DNA of 64,000 nt. It comes from an uncultured Oscillospiraceae bacterium (GTDB taxonomy: Bacteria > Bacillota > Clostridia > Oscillospirales > Oscillospiraceae). The translations under genes were made by a program, and so were the position numbers. Location: NCBI GenBank assembly GCA_910579595.1, contig CAJTVM010000003.1, positions 1-64,000 of the forward strand, read 5' to 3'. This document shows, in pieces, positions 24,794-32,723 of the stretch; position 1 is the first letter of the stretch, and each line of letters opens with the position of its first letter. Below the pieces are notes generated by a model. That model was not told the origin of the DNA and did not search any database. It saw nothing but the letters and a program-made list of their open reading frames with translations.

Positions 24794-25291
24794 TCAGATC
24801 CGGGTGGGTGCGGGCAGCCAGCGCTGGAGGCGCTGGGTTTGGTACAGGTGGATAACCTCTATGGTCGCACAGATCTTGTCCGCCATATTCACCACCAGCG
24901 CCTCCCGGCAGCGGGGCAGGTGGACCGCCAGCGGAAACATATGGGACACGATGGCATTCTGCTCCTTGTCGGACAGATCGGGGCACAGGGTGCGGGCGTT
25001 GCGCAGGGCAAACTCCGGATGATCCAGGCATTGGTTGCCGGGGTGGGCGGAGCCATCGGCAGAATCGTATAGGTATAGGTCATGGAGCAGCCCCGCACGG
25101 GCGGCGGCCCGGAAGTCCCAGCCGAAATACCGGGCCAGCCGGAAGGCCACATAGGACACAAACACAGAGTGCTCGTAACAGGTGATGGAAAAATGGTGCC
25201 GCCACTGCTTCATGGAGTTGACCTCCCGGCTTTCCATCAGGGAGCCGACGCAGCTGAGGAAGGCAGTGACGTTCAGATCATGCTTAGACAT
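24794..25291 (-). CDS. HD-domain protein
   Basis: This 165-residue protein has the metal-binding set of the HD superfamily: His in HHFSITCYEHS, the HD pair in LLHDLYLYD, His in VSHM and Asp in NMADK. Small HD proteins of this kind are phosphohydrolases acting on nucleotides, often annotated as YfbR-like or general HD proteins; the substrate is not evident. The C-terminus TQRLQRWLPAPTRI is polar. It is transcribed alone toward prs, and no terminator was seen after it. Confidence 0.87.
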   Translation of the reverse strand: MSKHDLNVTAFLSCVGSLMESREVNSMKQWRHHFSITCYEHSVFVSYVAFRLARYFGWDFRAAARAGLLHDLYLYDSADGSAHPGNQCLDHPEFALRNARTLCPDLSDKEQNAIVSHMFPLAVHLPRCREALVVNMADKICATIEVIHLYQTQRLQRWLPAPTRI

Positions 25292-25453
25292 GGTGAAGAC
25301 TCCTTAACAATAATTTGCAAGGGCGGAAACCGCCGCTTCGGGCTGCATCCACGGCGCGGCCGCGCCGTACAAGGATATTATAGCAGGGGCAAACCGTTTT
25401 GTCAGCCGCCTTTCGAAAAATTTAATAGGAGAATCTGGAAAATTTTTGCTCCC

Positions 25454-25482
25454 TTGACAGGGGAAGCCAGCAATGCTATAAT
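25454..25482 (+). promoter_or_regulatory. Consensus promoter of the YtrA-type operon
   Basis: TTGACA (25454-25459) and TATAAT (25477-25482) are perfect matches with a 17-base spacer. Such a strong promoter would need a repressor, consistent with the adjacent box. Confidence 0.92.
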
Positions 25483-25487
25483 AACCG

Positions 25488-25508
25488 TATTAGTACGAAT
25501 AGTACAAT
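25488..25508. promoter_or_regulatory. Repeated TAGTAC operator candidate
   Basis: Two TAGTAC units are separated by GAA (25491-25505), right after the -10 box of the operon promoter. YtrA-type GntR regulators usually repress their own operon from such a site, so autorepression is likely. Confidence 0.55.
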
Positions 25509-25529
25509 TTGTCGAAAGGAGGCGGGGCC

Positions 25530-25898
25530 ATGCTCAGCCTGAACTACCGGGACAGCCGCCCCATCTATGAGCAGGTACGGGACGGGCTGCGCCGTCTGAT
25601 CATCACGGGGGCCATCCCGGCGGGGGATAAGCTGCCCTCCGTCCGGGCCATGGCGGGGCAGCTTGCCATCAACCCCAACACCATCCAGCGGGCCTATGAA
25701 TCCTTGGAGCAGGAGGGCTACGCCTACTCGGTGCCGGGGAAGGGGAGCTTTGCCGCCCTGCCCCAGGACGTCACCGACAAGCGCCGGGGGGAGCTGCTGG
25801 CCAAGCTGGACGCCATCGTGCAGGAGCTGGTCTACCTGGGGATGACCCCAGAGGACATTGGCCGGAGATGCGCGGCCTGGAAGGAGGATGCGAAATGA
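25530..25898 (+). CDS. GntR-family regulator, YtrA type
   Basis: This 122-residue protein has an N-terminal winged helix (RPIYEQVRDGLRRLIITGAI, then LPSVRAMAGQLAINPNTIQR) and a short C-terminal dimerisation helix, the layout of the YtrA subfamily. These regulators sit at the start of ABC transporter operons and react to cell-wall stress or antibiotics. AAAGGAGG lies 8 bases before the ATG. The stop overlaps the next start (ATGA), which couples translation with the ATPase gene. Confidence 0.93.
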   Translation: MLSLNYRDSRPIYEQVRDGLRRLIITGAIPAGDKLPSVRAMAGQLAINPNTIQRAYESLEQEGYAYSVPGKGSFAALPQDVTDKRRGELLAKLDAIVQELVYLGMTPEDIGRRCAAWKEDAK

Positions 25899-26797
25899 TT
25901 GAAGTGAAAAACGTGGTTAAAAGCTTTGACGGCTTCCACGCCCTGGACGGGCTGACCATGACGGTGCCGAAAGGGGCCATTTACGGCCTGGTTGGGCCAA
26001 ACGGGGCGGGCAAGTCCACCATCCTGCGCCACCTGTGCGGGGCCTACCGCCAGGACTCCGGCGAGATTTTGCTGGAGGGCGCGCCCATCTATGAAAACCC
26101 CGCCGCGAAAACGCGCATGGCGGTCATACCCGATGAGCTGTACTACTTCGGCTCCGCCTCCACCCGGGACATGATGAAGTTTTACAAAGGCATTTACCCC
26201 AGCTTCGACGTGGAGCGCTACCAGCGTTTGAAGGAGGCATTCCCCGAGGTGGACGAGAAGCGGGCGATCCGCCGCCTGTCCAAGGGGATGCAGAAGCAGT
26301 CGGCATTCTGGCTGGCCCTGAGCTGCAAGCCGGACTACCTGCTCTTGGACGAGCCGGTGGACGGGCTGGATCCGGTGATGCGCCGCCAGGTGTGGTCGCT
26401 GCTGATGGTGGACGTGGCCGAGCGGGGCGCCACGGTGCTGGTGTCCTCCCACAACCTGCGGGAGTTGGAGGACGTGTGCGACCATGTGGGCATCCTGAGC
26501 CACGGGAAGGTGGCCCTGGAGCGGTCTCTGAGCGAACTCCAGGGCGGCACCGTCAAGGTACAGATCGCCTTTCAGAGTGAGACGCCCCCGGAACTGCCGG
26601 AGGACATCCACGTCATCCACGAAAGCCACGTGGGCCGGGTGTACACCTATATCGTCCGGGGGAGGTTGGAGGAGGTCAAAGAGAGGTTCCGGCCGCTGGA
26701 TCCCCTGTTTGTGGACGCGCTCCCCCTGACCCTGGAGGAGATCTTTATCTATGAAATGGGAGGTGAGGACTATGCGGTCCGGGACATCGTTCTTTGA
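25895..26797 (+). CDS. ABC transporter ATP-binding protein (YtrB-like)
   Basis: This 300-residue ATPase has Walker A GPNGAGKS, an LSKGMQKQ signature (an Lys for the usual second Gly), Walker B YLLLDEPVDGLD and an H-loop in SSHN. The C-terminal ~80 residues are a regulatory extension. The start overlaps the gntR stop; AAGGAGG lies 7 bases upstream, so the longer frame is not used. Its end overlaps the permease by 26 bases. Confidence 0.93.
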   Translation: MIEVKNVVKSFDGFHALDGLTMTVPKGAIYGLVGPNGAGKSTILRHLCGAYRQDSGEILLEGAPIYENPAAKTRMAVIPDELYYFGSASTRDMMKFYKGIYPSFDVERYQRLKEAFPEVDEKRAIRRLSKGMQKQSAFWLALSCKPDYLLLDEPVDGLDPVMRRQVWSLLMVDVAERGATVLVSSHNLRELEDVCDHVGILSHGKVALERSLSELQGGTVKVQIAFQSETPPELPEDIHVIHESHVGRVYTYIVRGRLEEVKERFRPLDPLFVDALPLTLEEIFIYEMGGEDYAVRDIVL

Positions 26798-28631
26798 TTG
26801 GACGGTTTTCAAGAAAACCATCTGCCGCTTCTGGCCCCTGTGGGGGACGTACTTCGCCATCTGGCTGGTGATGCTGCCCCTGAACGGGCTGATGCGGCTG
26901 CGGATGCAGATCGCCAATGGCTTCGACTTTATGGAGGACTTTGCCTACAGCTGGGTGGCTTCGGTGGCGGCTGTGGACAGCATCGTGGTGCTGATGGCGC
27001 TGTTCGGCGCGCTGTGCGCCATGGCGGTGTTCAGCCACCTGTACAACGCCCGCTCCGCCAACCTGTTCGGCTCCCTGCCCATCCGGCGGGAGGGACTGTT
27101 CCTCACCCATTACCTGGCGGGGCTGGCCTTCCTGCTGGCGCCCAATGCGGTCATCTTCCTGCTCACCCTGCTGGTGGAGCTGGCGGGGGGCACGGTGTGT
27201 ATGCAGGGGCTGCTGTTCTGGCTGGCGGTGGTGTGTGGAGAGGGGTTCTTCTTCTACTCCATGGCGGTGTTCTGCGGAATGTTCACCGGGCATATCCTGG
27301 CCCTGCCCGCCTTTTACGCCATCTTTAACTTTATTGTTTCTGGCGTGACCGAGCTGGTGCATACGGTGCTCCGGGGGTTTTACTACGGCTTCTCCGGCTT
27401 CACGGAGGAGGTCTATACCGTGGTGAAGTGGTTCACCCCGATCGTGTGGCTGTCCGAGACGGTGCGGGCCAGCACTTACCATACGAATGCCGAGGTCACC
27501 GGCGAGGCCCTGCCGGTATTGGAGACGGAGGGCCTTGGCGCGGTGGGCATTTACGCCATTGCGGCGGTGGCGCTGGCGGTGTGCGCCTTCTTCCTCTACC
27601 GTGCCCGGCGGCTGGAGAGCGCCGGGGACGTGGTGTCCGTCCGGCCCATGCGCCCGGTGTTCAAGTACGGCGTGGCCCTGTGCGCGGGGCTGGCCCTGGG
27701 TATGGTCACCACCATGTTCACCGGCGGCGGAGAGATCCCGCTGATGTGCGCCATTGTGGTCTGGGGCGTCATCGGCTGCTTCGGGGCACAAATGCTGCTG
27801 GACAAATCCTTCCGGGTGTTCCGCAAATGGAAGGGCGCGGCAGCGGTGGCAGCGGTGTTTATCGCCCTGTTCCTGGTGGTGAACTTTGACCTCACTGGGT
27901 TCGAGACACGTATCCCCGACCCGTCCACCGTGGACAGCGTGGAGGCCGGCGGGATCACCGCGGTGTACCTGGGGGATGACGGCGACCACCTCCAGCAGAC
28001 GATCACTGACCAGTCCGTCATTGATCTGATCAACATCCTCCACCGGGAGGCGGTGGCGCAGCGGGACGAGGAGCGGCAGGCCCAAATGCAGATCGGGGGC
28101 GCCAGCACCAGTCTGGAGCTGACCTACCGCCTGAAAACCGGCGGGACCCTCACCCGGCGGTACACGGTGTGGCTGGACCCGGACGAGGTGAACCGGGAGG
28201 GCGCCGCCGCCTGGGCGGTCCAGCAGCTCTATGACAACCGGGAGCTGTACTGGCAGGCGTACGGCTTCGGCCAGCTGGAGACGTACCTGGCCGAGGGCGG
28301 CAGGCTGGAGAACGCCAACCACGAGTTTTACGACGAGGAAGCGGGAATGAGCGATTATGCCGTTTACTACGGAAAGGACGCGGCCACGCTGTTCGCCGCC
28401 ATGAAGGAGGACTTCTTCGCCGGACGCATCGCCGTGCGCCGGGTGGAGGACGAGGAGCATTGGTACGGCGGTTCCCTCAGAAATTACCTCATGTTTGAGG
28501 CGGCAACAAAGGCCGGCGGGTCGTTCTACGTCCAGATTTCCCTCCAGGATACGGCCACCAGCACCCTGGCGGCGCTGGAGGGGATGGCCGGACGGGGGGT
28601 AGGCCCCGATACGGAGATATACGCGAAGTAA
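26772..28631 (+). CDS. ABC-2 type permease with long outside domain
   Basis: This 619-residue protein has about ten membrane helices in the first ~380 residues (including GLAFLLAPNAVIFLLTLLVE and the last near 365-380) and a C-terminal soluble domain of about 230 residues. The fold and position match the permease of YtrABCD-type exporters. GGGAGG lies 8 bases before the chosen ATG; the upstream frame is ATPase sequence. The last base of the stop codon is the first base of the truncated MITE copy. Confidence 0.85.
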   Translation: MRSGTSFFDWTVFKKTICRFWPLWGTYFAIWLVMLPLNGLMRLRMQIANGFDFMEDFAYSWVASVAAVDSIVVLMALFGALCAMAVFSHLYNARSANLFGSLPIRREGLFLTHYLAGLAFLLAPNAVIFLLTLLVELAGGTVCMQGLLFWLAVVCGEGFFFYSMAVFCGMFTGHILALPAFYAIFNFIVSGVTELVHTVLRGFYYGFSGFTEEVYTVVKWFTPIVWLSETVRASTYHTNAEVTGEALPVLETEGLGAVGIYAIAAVALAVCAFFLYRARRLESAGDVVSVRPMRPVFKYGVALCAGLALGMVTTMFTGGGEIPLMCAIVVWGVIGCFGAQMLLDKSFRVFRKWKGAAAVAAVFIALFLVVNFDLTGFETRIPDPSTVDSVEAGGITAVYLGDDGDHLQQTITDQSVIDLINILHREAVAQRDEERQAQMQIGGASTSLELTYRLKTGGTLTRRYTVWLDPDEVNREGAAAWAVQQLYDNRELYWQAYGFGQLETYLAEGGRLENANHEFYDEEAGMSDYAVYYGKDAATLFAAMKEDFFAGRIAVRRVEDEEHWYGGSLRNYLMFEAATKAGGSFYVQISLQDTATSTLAALEGMAGRGVGPDTEIYAK

Positions 28632-28721
28632 GAACCTGTATTCACAACCTCAATTCACCGTTTGGCCGGGTCTATTCCCGCCATGCCGCGTTAAATTTTC
28701 TTGAAATAAACACAATGATTC
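28631..28721 (-). repeat. MITE-like repeat, truncated copy 2
   Basis: The first 91 bases match the minus-strand orientation of the 165-bp element (identical to 44211-44301 from the terminal repeat to CACAATGATTC), then end abruptly. The other terminal repeat is missing. Confidence 0.88.
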
Positions 28722-28754
28722 ACCCCCCGTGCCGGACGTCCGGTACGGGGGGTG
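28721..28754 (-). terminator. Terminator of the htrA-like gene
   Basis: A 17-bp dyad with one mismatch (CACCCCCCGT half-arms, centre ACGT) lies just past the protease stop codon on the minus strand. It begins exactly where the truncated repeat ends. Confidence 0.7.
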
Positions 28755-28760
28755 CTATCG

Positions 28761-30191
28761 TTAACCGCCGAAGAAATAGTTCCAGGGGAAGCTGTCATAG
28801 GGGTTGCTGTAATAGCCTCCGTTCCCGTTCCCGTTTCCGTATCCATCAGGATACTGGTAATTATAGCCGCCGCTGGAGGTGGGCTGGGGAGCGGGATCCT
28901 GGGTCTTGCCCTGGTTGTTGGAAGACTGGTTGTCGGTCTGCTCGTCGAAGGTGAGGGTGACGGTGAGGGTTTCGCCGGAGCGGAATACCTCCACGCTCAC
29001 CGTGTCTCCCGCCCGGTAGCTGTTCTTCACGGACACCAGCTGGTTGGCATCCGTGATCTCGGTGTCATCGATCTTGGTGATGATGTCGCCCTGGCGGATG
29101 CCGGCGGTTTCGGCGCAGGAGCCTGGCTCCACGCCGTTGACGTACACACCAGCGGGCCAGCCGAAAAACTGCTTGTTCTCGTCAGAGACGGTCCTGGGGT
29201 TCAGGATGCCCATGTAGGGCCGGCCGGTGACGTAGCCGTACTGCATATAGTCGGTGACGATATTGATCACATCGTTGATGGGGATGGCGAAGCCAATGCC
29301 CTCGATGGCGGCGTTGGAGGATTGGCCGTTGTTGCTGAGCTTAGCGGAGGTGATGCCCACCACCCGGCCATAGCTGTCAAACAGCGGCCCGCCGGAGTTG
29401 CCGGAGTTGATGGTGCAGTCGGTCTGGATCATGTTGTTCATCACGGTGCCGTCGCTCATGGTGATGGAGCGCCCGGTGGAAGACACCTGGCCGGAGGTCT
29501 GGGAGAAGGACAGGGTGCCCAGGGCGTTGCCGATGGTGCACACCGTCTCGCCCACCACCAGGTCGTCGGAGTCGCCCAGTACCACACATTTCAGGCCGGA
29601 CACGCCGTCGATCTTCAGCACCGCCACATCGTTGAGCTCCTCGCCGCCCACCAGCTTGGCGTCGTAGGTGTCGCCGTTGTTCAGCGTTACCTTGATCTCG
29701 TTGGCCCCATCAATGACGTGGTAGTTGGTGATGATGTAGCCGTCCTCGCTGATGATGAAGCCGGAGCCCGCGCCGGACGTCTCATACTGGTACCAGCCCT
29801 GCTGGGTGGCGCTCCGCACGGAGATGCACACGCAGGCATCGGCGTAGGCGGCGTTGATCTCGGCCAGGCTCATGGGGGTGAGGCCGTCGGCCTGCTTCAC
29901 CTGCACGGCGGTGGGGGTGGTATCGTTGCGGTAAATGGTGGTTTCCTGCTTGGGGCCGGAATTCAAGGCGTCATAGGCCGCCGCGCCGCCCAGGCCCGCG
30001 CCGCCGCCCACCAGAGCGCAGCACAGCACCAGGGCTACCGCCTTGCCCGCGCCGCCGCCCTTTTTCTGCTTCCGGGTGGACTGGGGCGGTGTGGGGGGGG
30101 TAGGCTGGGGTCTGTCCCAGGGATCGCCGCTGGGACGGGAGGAATAGCTGTGATGATAGGTGCTGTTGTTGAATTGATCGTTATCGTACAT
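28761..30191 (-). CDS. htrA: HtrA/DegP-type serine protease
   Basis: This 476-residue protease has a long polar N-terminus (about 48 residues, Pro/Ser/Gly rich), one membrane helix (about 50-70), a trypsin-like domain and one PDZ domain (about 330-425). The triad is His158 (TNYHVIDG), Asp188 (NDVAVL) and Ser266 (NSGNSGGPLFD). It degrades misfolded envelope proteins. The C-terminus is a Gly/Asn/Tyr-rich tail. AGGAG lies 10 bases before the ATG. The gene stands alone on the minus strand with its own terminator. Confidence 0.95.
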   Translation of the reverse strand: MYDNDQFNNSTYHHSYSSRPSGDPWDRPQPTPPTPPQSTRKQKKGGGAGKAVALVLCCALVGGGAGLGGAAAYDALNSGPKQETTIYRNDTTPTAVQVKQADGLTPMSLAEINAAYADACVCISVRSATQQGWYQYETSGAGSGFIISEDGYIITNYHVIDGANEIKVTLNNGDTYDAKLVGGEELNDVAVLKIDGVSGLKCVVLGDSDDLVVGETVCTIGNALGTLSFSQTSGQVSSTGRSITMSDGTVMNNMIQTDCTINSGNSGGPLFDSYGRVVGITSAKLSNNGQSSNAAIEGIGFAIPINDVINIVTDYMQYGYVTGRPYMGILNPRTVSDENKQFFGWPAGVYVNGVEPGSCAETAGIRQGDIITKIDDTEITDANQLVSVKNSYRAGDTVSVEVFRSGETLTVTLTFDEQTDNQSSNNQGKTQDPAPQPTSSGGYNYQYPDGYGNGNGNGGYYSNPYDSFPWNYFFGG

Positions 30192-30391
30192 GGAAATCTG
30201 CTCCTTTCACTTCCGCGGTTCTGTTTGGAAGGGCCGGGGGAGGGCTGCTTTGCTGTTTTCCCCTGCCGCTTGTCACGCTTCGCCTGCTCACGGCGGCTCC
30301 GCGCTTCCGATGAGATTAAGATACTCCATAATTATGTCTAAAATGTGTCATAGGCCCGAAATGATTTTGAATTTGCGCTGAAAAGAAGCTG
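30192..30391. other. Intergenic region, htrA leader
   Basis: It must hold the htrA promoter, but no good -35/-10 pair was seen; the AT-rich part near 30330-30360 is the best place to look. No gene was found. Confidence 0.4.
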
Positions 30392-30419
30392 AAAAAAGGG
30401 GGCCTACGCCCCCTTTTTT
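30392..30419. terminator. Bidirectional terminator overlapping the AI-2E stop codon
   Basis: A 12-bp stem (AAAAAAGGGGGC and complement) with a 4-base loop. The stop codon of the AI-2E gene lies in the loop and stem, so termination begins as translation ends. Confidence 0.85.
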
Positions 30420-31594
30420 TCGTCAGGCTTCCGCCCGGAGCGGAGGATGGCGCTGATATCCGCGGCGGCCAGGGACAGATCGTCCAGCACCGGGCGGAAT
30501 ATACCCAGCTTGGCCAGGTTGATGCACACCAGCAGCAGCAGCGGGCCCACCACCATGCCCAGAACGCCGCCCAGCTTCATACCCATGTAAATGCCAACCA
30601 GGGACAGGATGGGGGACAACCCGGTCTGGTCGCCCAGGATTTTCGGTTCGGCAAAGCGGCGGAACAGCACGATCACGCCCCACACCGCCATCAGCGCCGC
30701 CGCCTCGCCATACTGGGCCAGCACCATGTCGATGACCGCCCAGGGCACCATCACGGTGCCCGCGCCGATGATGGGGATGAAATCCAGCACCGCCAGCCCA
30801 AAGGCCAGCAGCAGGCCGTAGGGCTGGCCCATGAAGAAAAAGCCTACGGCGAGGATCAGGAATACTCCCAGCGACAAAATCAGCTGGCTCTTGATATAGC
30901 CGCCAAAGGCGCTGATAAAGATGTCCTTCACTGAGCGGCAGAAGTCCCTCGCCACCATGGGCACCCGGTCGGTCAGCTCGAACCGCAGCCGGGGGTAGTC
31001 GCCGGTGATGAAGTAGCTGGCCATCATGAACACCACCAGGGCTACGGCAAAGCCGGATACGCTGGTCACCATGGAGGGAGCCTGTCCCGCCATTTCCGCC
31101 AGCCAGCCAGAGATGTCCAGCCCCTGCACCCAGTCCAGCAGGGCGTCCGTGAGATCCTCGCCGGAGGTGAGCACGCCCCGGGGCACAAGGTTCCCCAATC
31201 CGGCGAGCCAGCTCTGGACGCTGTTGACCACCCGGGCCGCGCCGTCCATCAGCTCGTCCAGCAGGGACTGCTGGTTGGCGAACAGGGAGCGCACCTGATC
31301 CACCGCCATCCAGCCCAGGCAGAACAGCACACCCACGATGACGGCGAACACCAGGATCACCACCACCATGGAGATCAGCTTCCGGGAGAGGTTGGTTTTC
31401 TGCTGGAGCCAGCGCACCGCCGGGTTGAGCAGCCAGGCCAGCACCAGCGCCAGCACAAAGGGGCTGAGCAGGGACAGCAAGGGCAGTCCCACCCAGATCA
31501 CCAGGGCCAGCCCGCCCAGGGCCAGCGCCCCCCGCAGGCCCAGCCGCAGCCATAATTGCGCCCGTTCCCTCCAGGCCAGAGGTGTATTGTCCAT
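30404..31594 (-). CDS. AI-2E family transporter (YtvI-like)
   Basis: This 396-residue protein has about eight membrane helices and the family run IPIIGAGTVMVPWAVIDM. YtvI-like members are found in spore-formers; some act in sporulation, others export AI-2 or ions, so the substrate is open. AAGGAGG precedes the ATG by 8 bases. It follows the AEC gene by 12 bases and the two should be co-transcribed. Confidence 0.9.
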   Translation of the reverse strand: MDNTPLAWRERAQLWLRLGLRGALALGGLALVIWVGLPLLSLLSPFVLALVLAWLLNPAVRWLQQKTNLSRKLISMVVVILVFAVIVGVLFCLGWMAVDQVRSLFANQQSLLDELMDGAARVVNSVQSWLAGLGNLVPRGVLTSGEDLTDALLDWVQGLDISGWLAEMAGQAPSMVTSVSGFAVALVVFMMASYFITGDYPRLRFELTDRVPMVARDFCRSVKDIFISAFGGYIKSQLILSLGVFLILAVGFFFMGQPYGLLLAFGLAVLDFIPIIGAGTVMVPWAVIDMVLAQYGEAAALMAVWGVIVLFRRFAEPKILGDQTGLSPILSLVGIYMGMKLGGVLGMVVGPLLLLVCINLAKLGIFRPVLDDLSLAAADISAILRSGRKPDEKKGA

Positions 31595-31606
31595 ATGCGC
31601 GCCTCC

Positions 31607-32536
31607 TTACGTAACGGCCAAAAGCTGTGCCAGCACCGCCATGACCGGCAGGGTGACGATGCACAGCAGGGTGGACAGGGTGATTTGCCGCGCCACCAGC
31701 GGCGCGTCCTTGCCCATGCTCTGGGCGAACAGGCTGGTGATCCCGGCGGTGGGGCAACCGGCCAGAATCACCGCCGCCACATACACCATCCAATCCAGGC
31801 GGAAGGGCAGCAGCATCAGCGCGGTGAGCAGTGGGATAGCCAGCAGCTTGACGGCGGACACAAGATAGAGCTTTTTGGTGGAGAATACCTCCCGCAGGTC
31901 GGCCTGGGCCATCTGCCCGCCGATGATCACCATGGCCAGGGGGGTATTCAGGCTGCCCAGGTAGCCTACGGCGGCGTCTACCGGCCCGGGCAGCCGCCAG
32001 CCGGTGAAAAACAGCAGCAGCCCCGCCGCAAAGCCCAGCACACCGGGGTTGAGGATCACCTTTTTTACCGCCAGCTCGGACCGCCCGCCGAGGAGGGCGC
32101 GGCCATGGGTCCAGGTGGCGATGTTGAAAACCGCCAGGCCCACCACCGCGATCATCATGGCTTCGTCCCCCATGACGGACTGGATCAGGGGCAGGCCCAT
32201 GAAGCCGGTGTTGCCGTAGACAGCGGCGAAGCGCATCAGTCCCTGATGATCCTTTCCCTCCCGGGGGAACAGGAACTGGGACAGCGCCATGTACACCACA
32301 TACGCCCCTGCCATCACCGCCAGGGCGGTGAACAGCTGCTCCTGGCTTTCCGGGGTACGCTCCACCTCGAAGGAGGTGATCATGATGCATGGGGTGACCA
32401 CATACATCAGGATACGGGACACCTGGGACAAGGCGTCGCCGGACAGCAGGCCCAGCCGGCCGAAAGCGAAGCCCACCGCCATGAGCAGGAACAGGGTGAG
32501 CACGCTGCCGCTCACCACCAAAAGCGCGTCAAGCAT
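31607..32536 (-). CDS. AEC-family transporter
   Basis: This 309-residue protein has ten hydrophobic helices in the usual 5+5 arrangement of the auxin efflux carrier family. The runs FAAVYGNTGFMGLPL and AGCPTAGITS match the two half-repeats. Bacterial members export organic acids such as malate or amino-acid-like compounds; the substrate is not known here. It is the first gene of the operon with the AI-2E protein, read from the 32582-32610 promoter. Confidence 0.92.
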   Translation of the reverse strand: MLDALLVVSGSVLTLFLLMAVGFAFGRLGLLSGDALSQVSRILMYVVTPCIMITSFEVERTPESQEQLFTALAVMAGAYVVYMALSQFLFPREGKDHQGLMRFAAVYGNTGFMGLPLIQSVMGDEAMMIAVVGLAVFNIATWTHGRALLGGRSELAVKKVILNPGVLGFAAGLLLFFTGWRLPGPVDAAVGYLGSLNTPLAMVIIGGQMAQADLREVFSTKKLYLVSAVKLLAIPLLTALMLLPFRLDWMVYVAAVILAGCPTAGITSLFAQSMGKDAPLVARQITLSTLLCIVTLPVMAVLAQLLAVT

Positions 32537-32581
32537 AGGGAGTTCCCCTTTCTCTTTTTGTCCTCTGATTTATTTCCCTGA

Positions 32582-32610
32582 ATTGTACCACAGGCGTCCG
32601 TCCGATTCAA
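32582..32610 (-). promoter_or_regulatory. Promoter of the AEC/AI-2E operon
   Basis: Minus-strand TTGAAT and TACAAT are spaced by 17 bases, about 45 bases before the AEC start codon. Confidence 0.75.
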
Positions 32611-32656
32611 TAATAATTCGGGTTAATTTGCTGGAGTTTTGTTCAGCCATGCCGCA

Positions 32657-32685
32657 TTGACAAGTGAAACCCTTTCGGTTATACT
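32657..32685 (+). promoter_or_regulatory. Promoter of the ABC/Nudix/YlmH operon
   Basis: TTGACA and TATACT are separated by 17 bases, 38 bases before the ABC exporter start. It diverges from the AEC promoter. Confidence 0.9.
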
Positions 32686-32723
32686 TATTATTTAACCAAA
32701 TTTGAAAAAAGGAGTGTCCTCAT

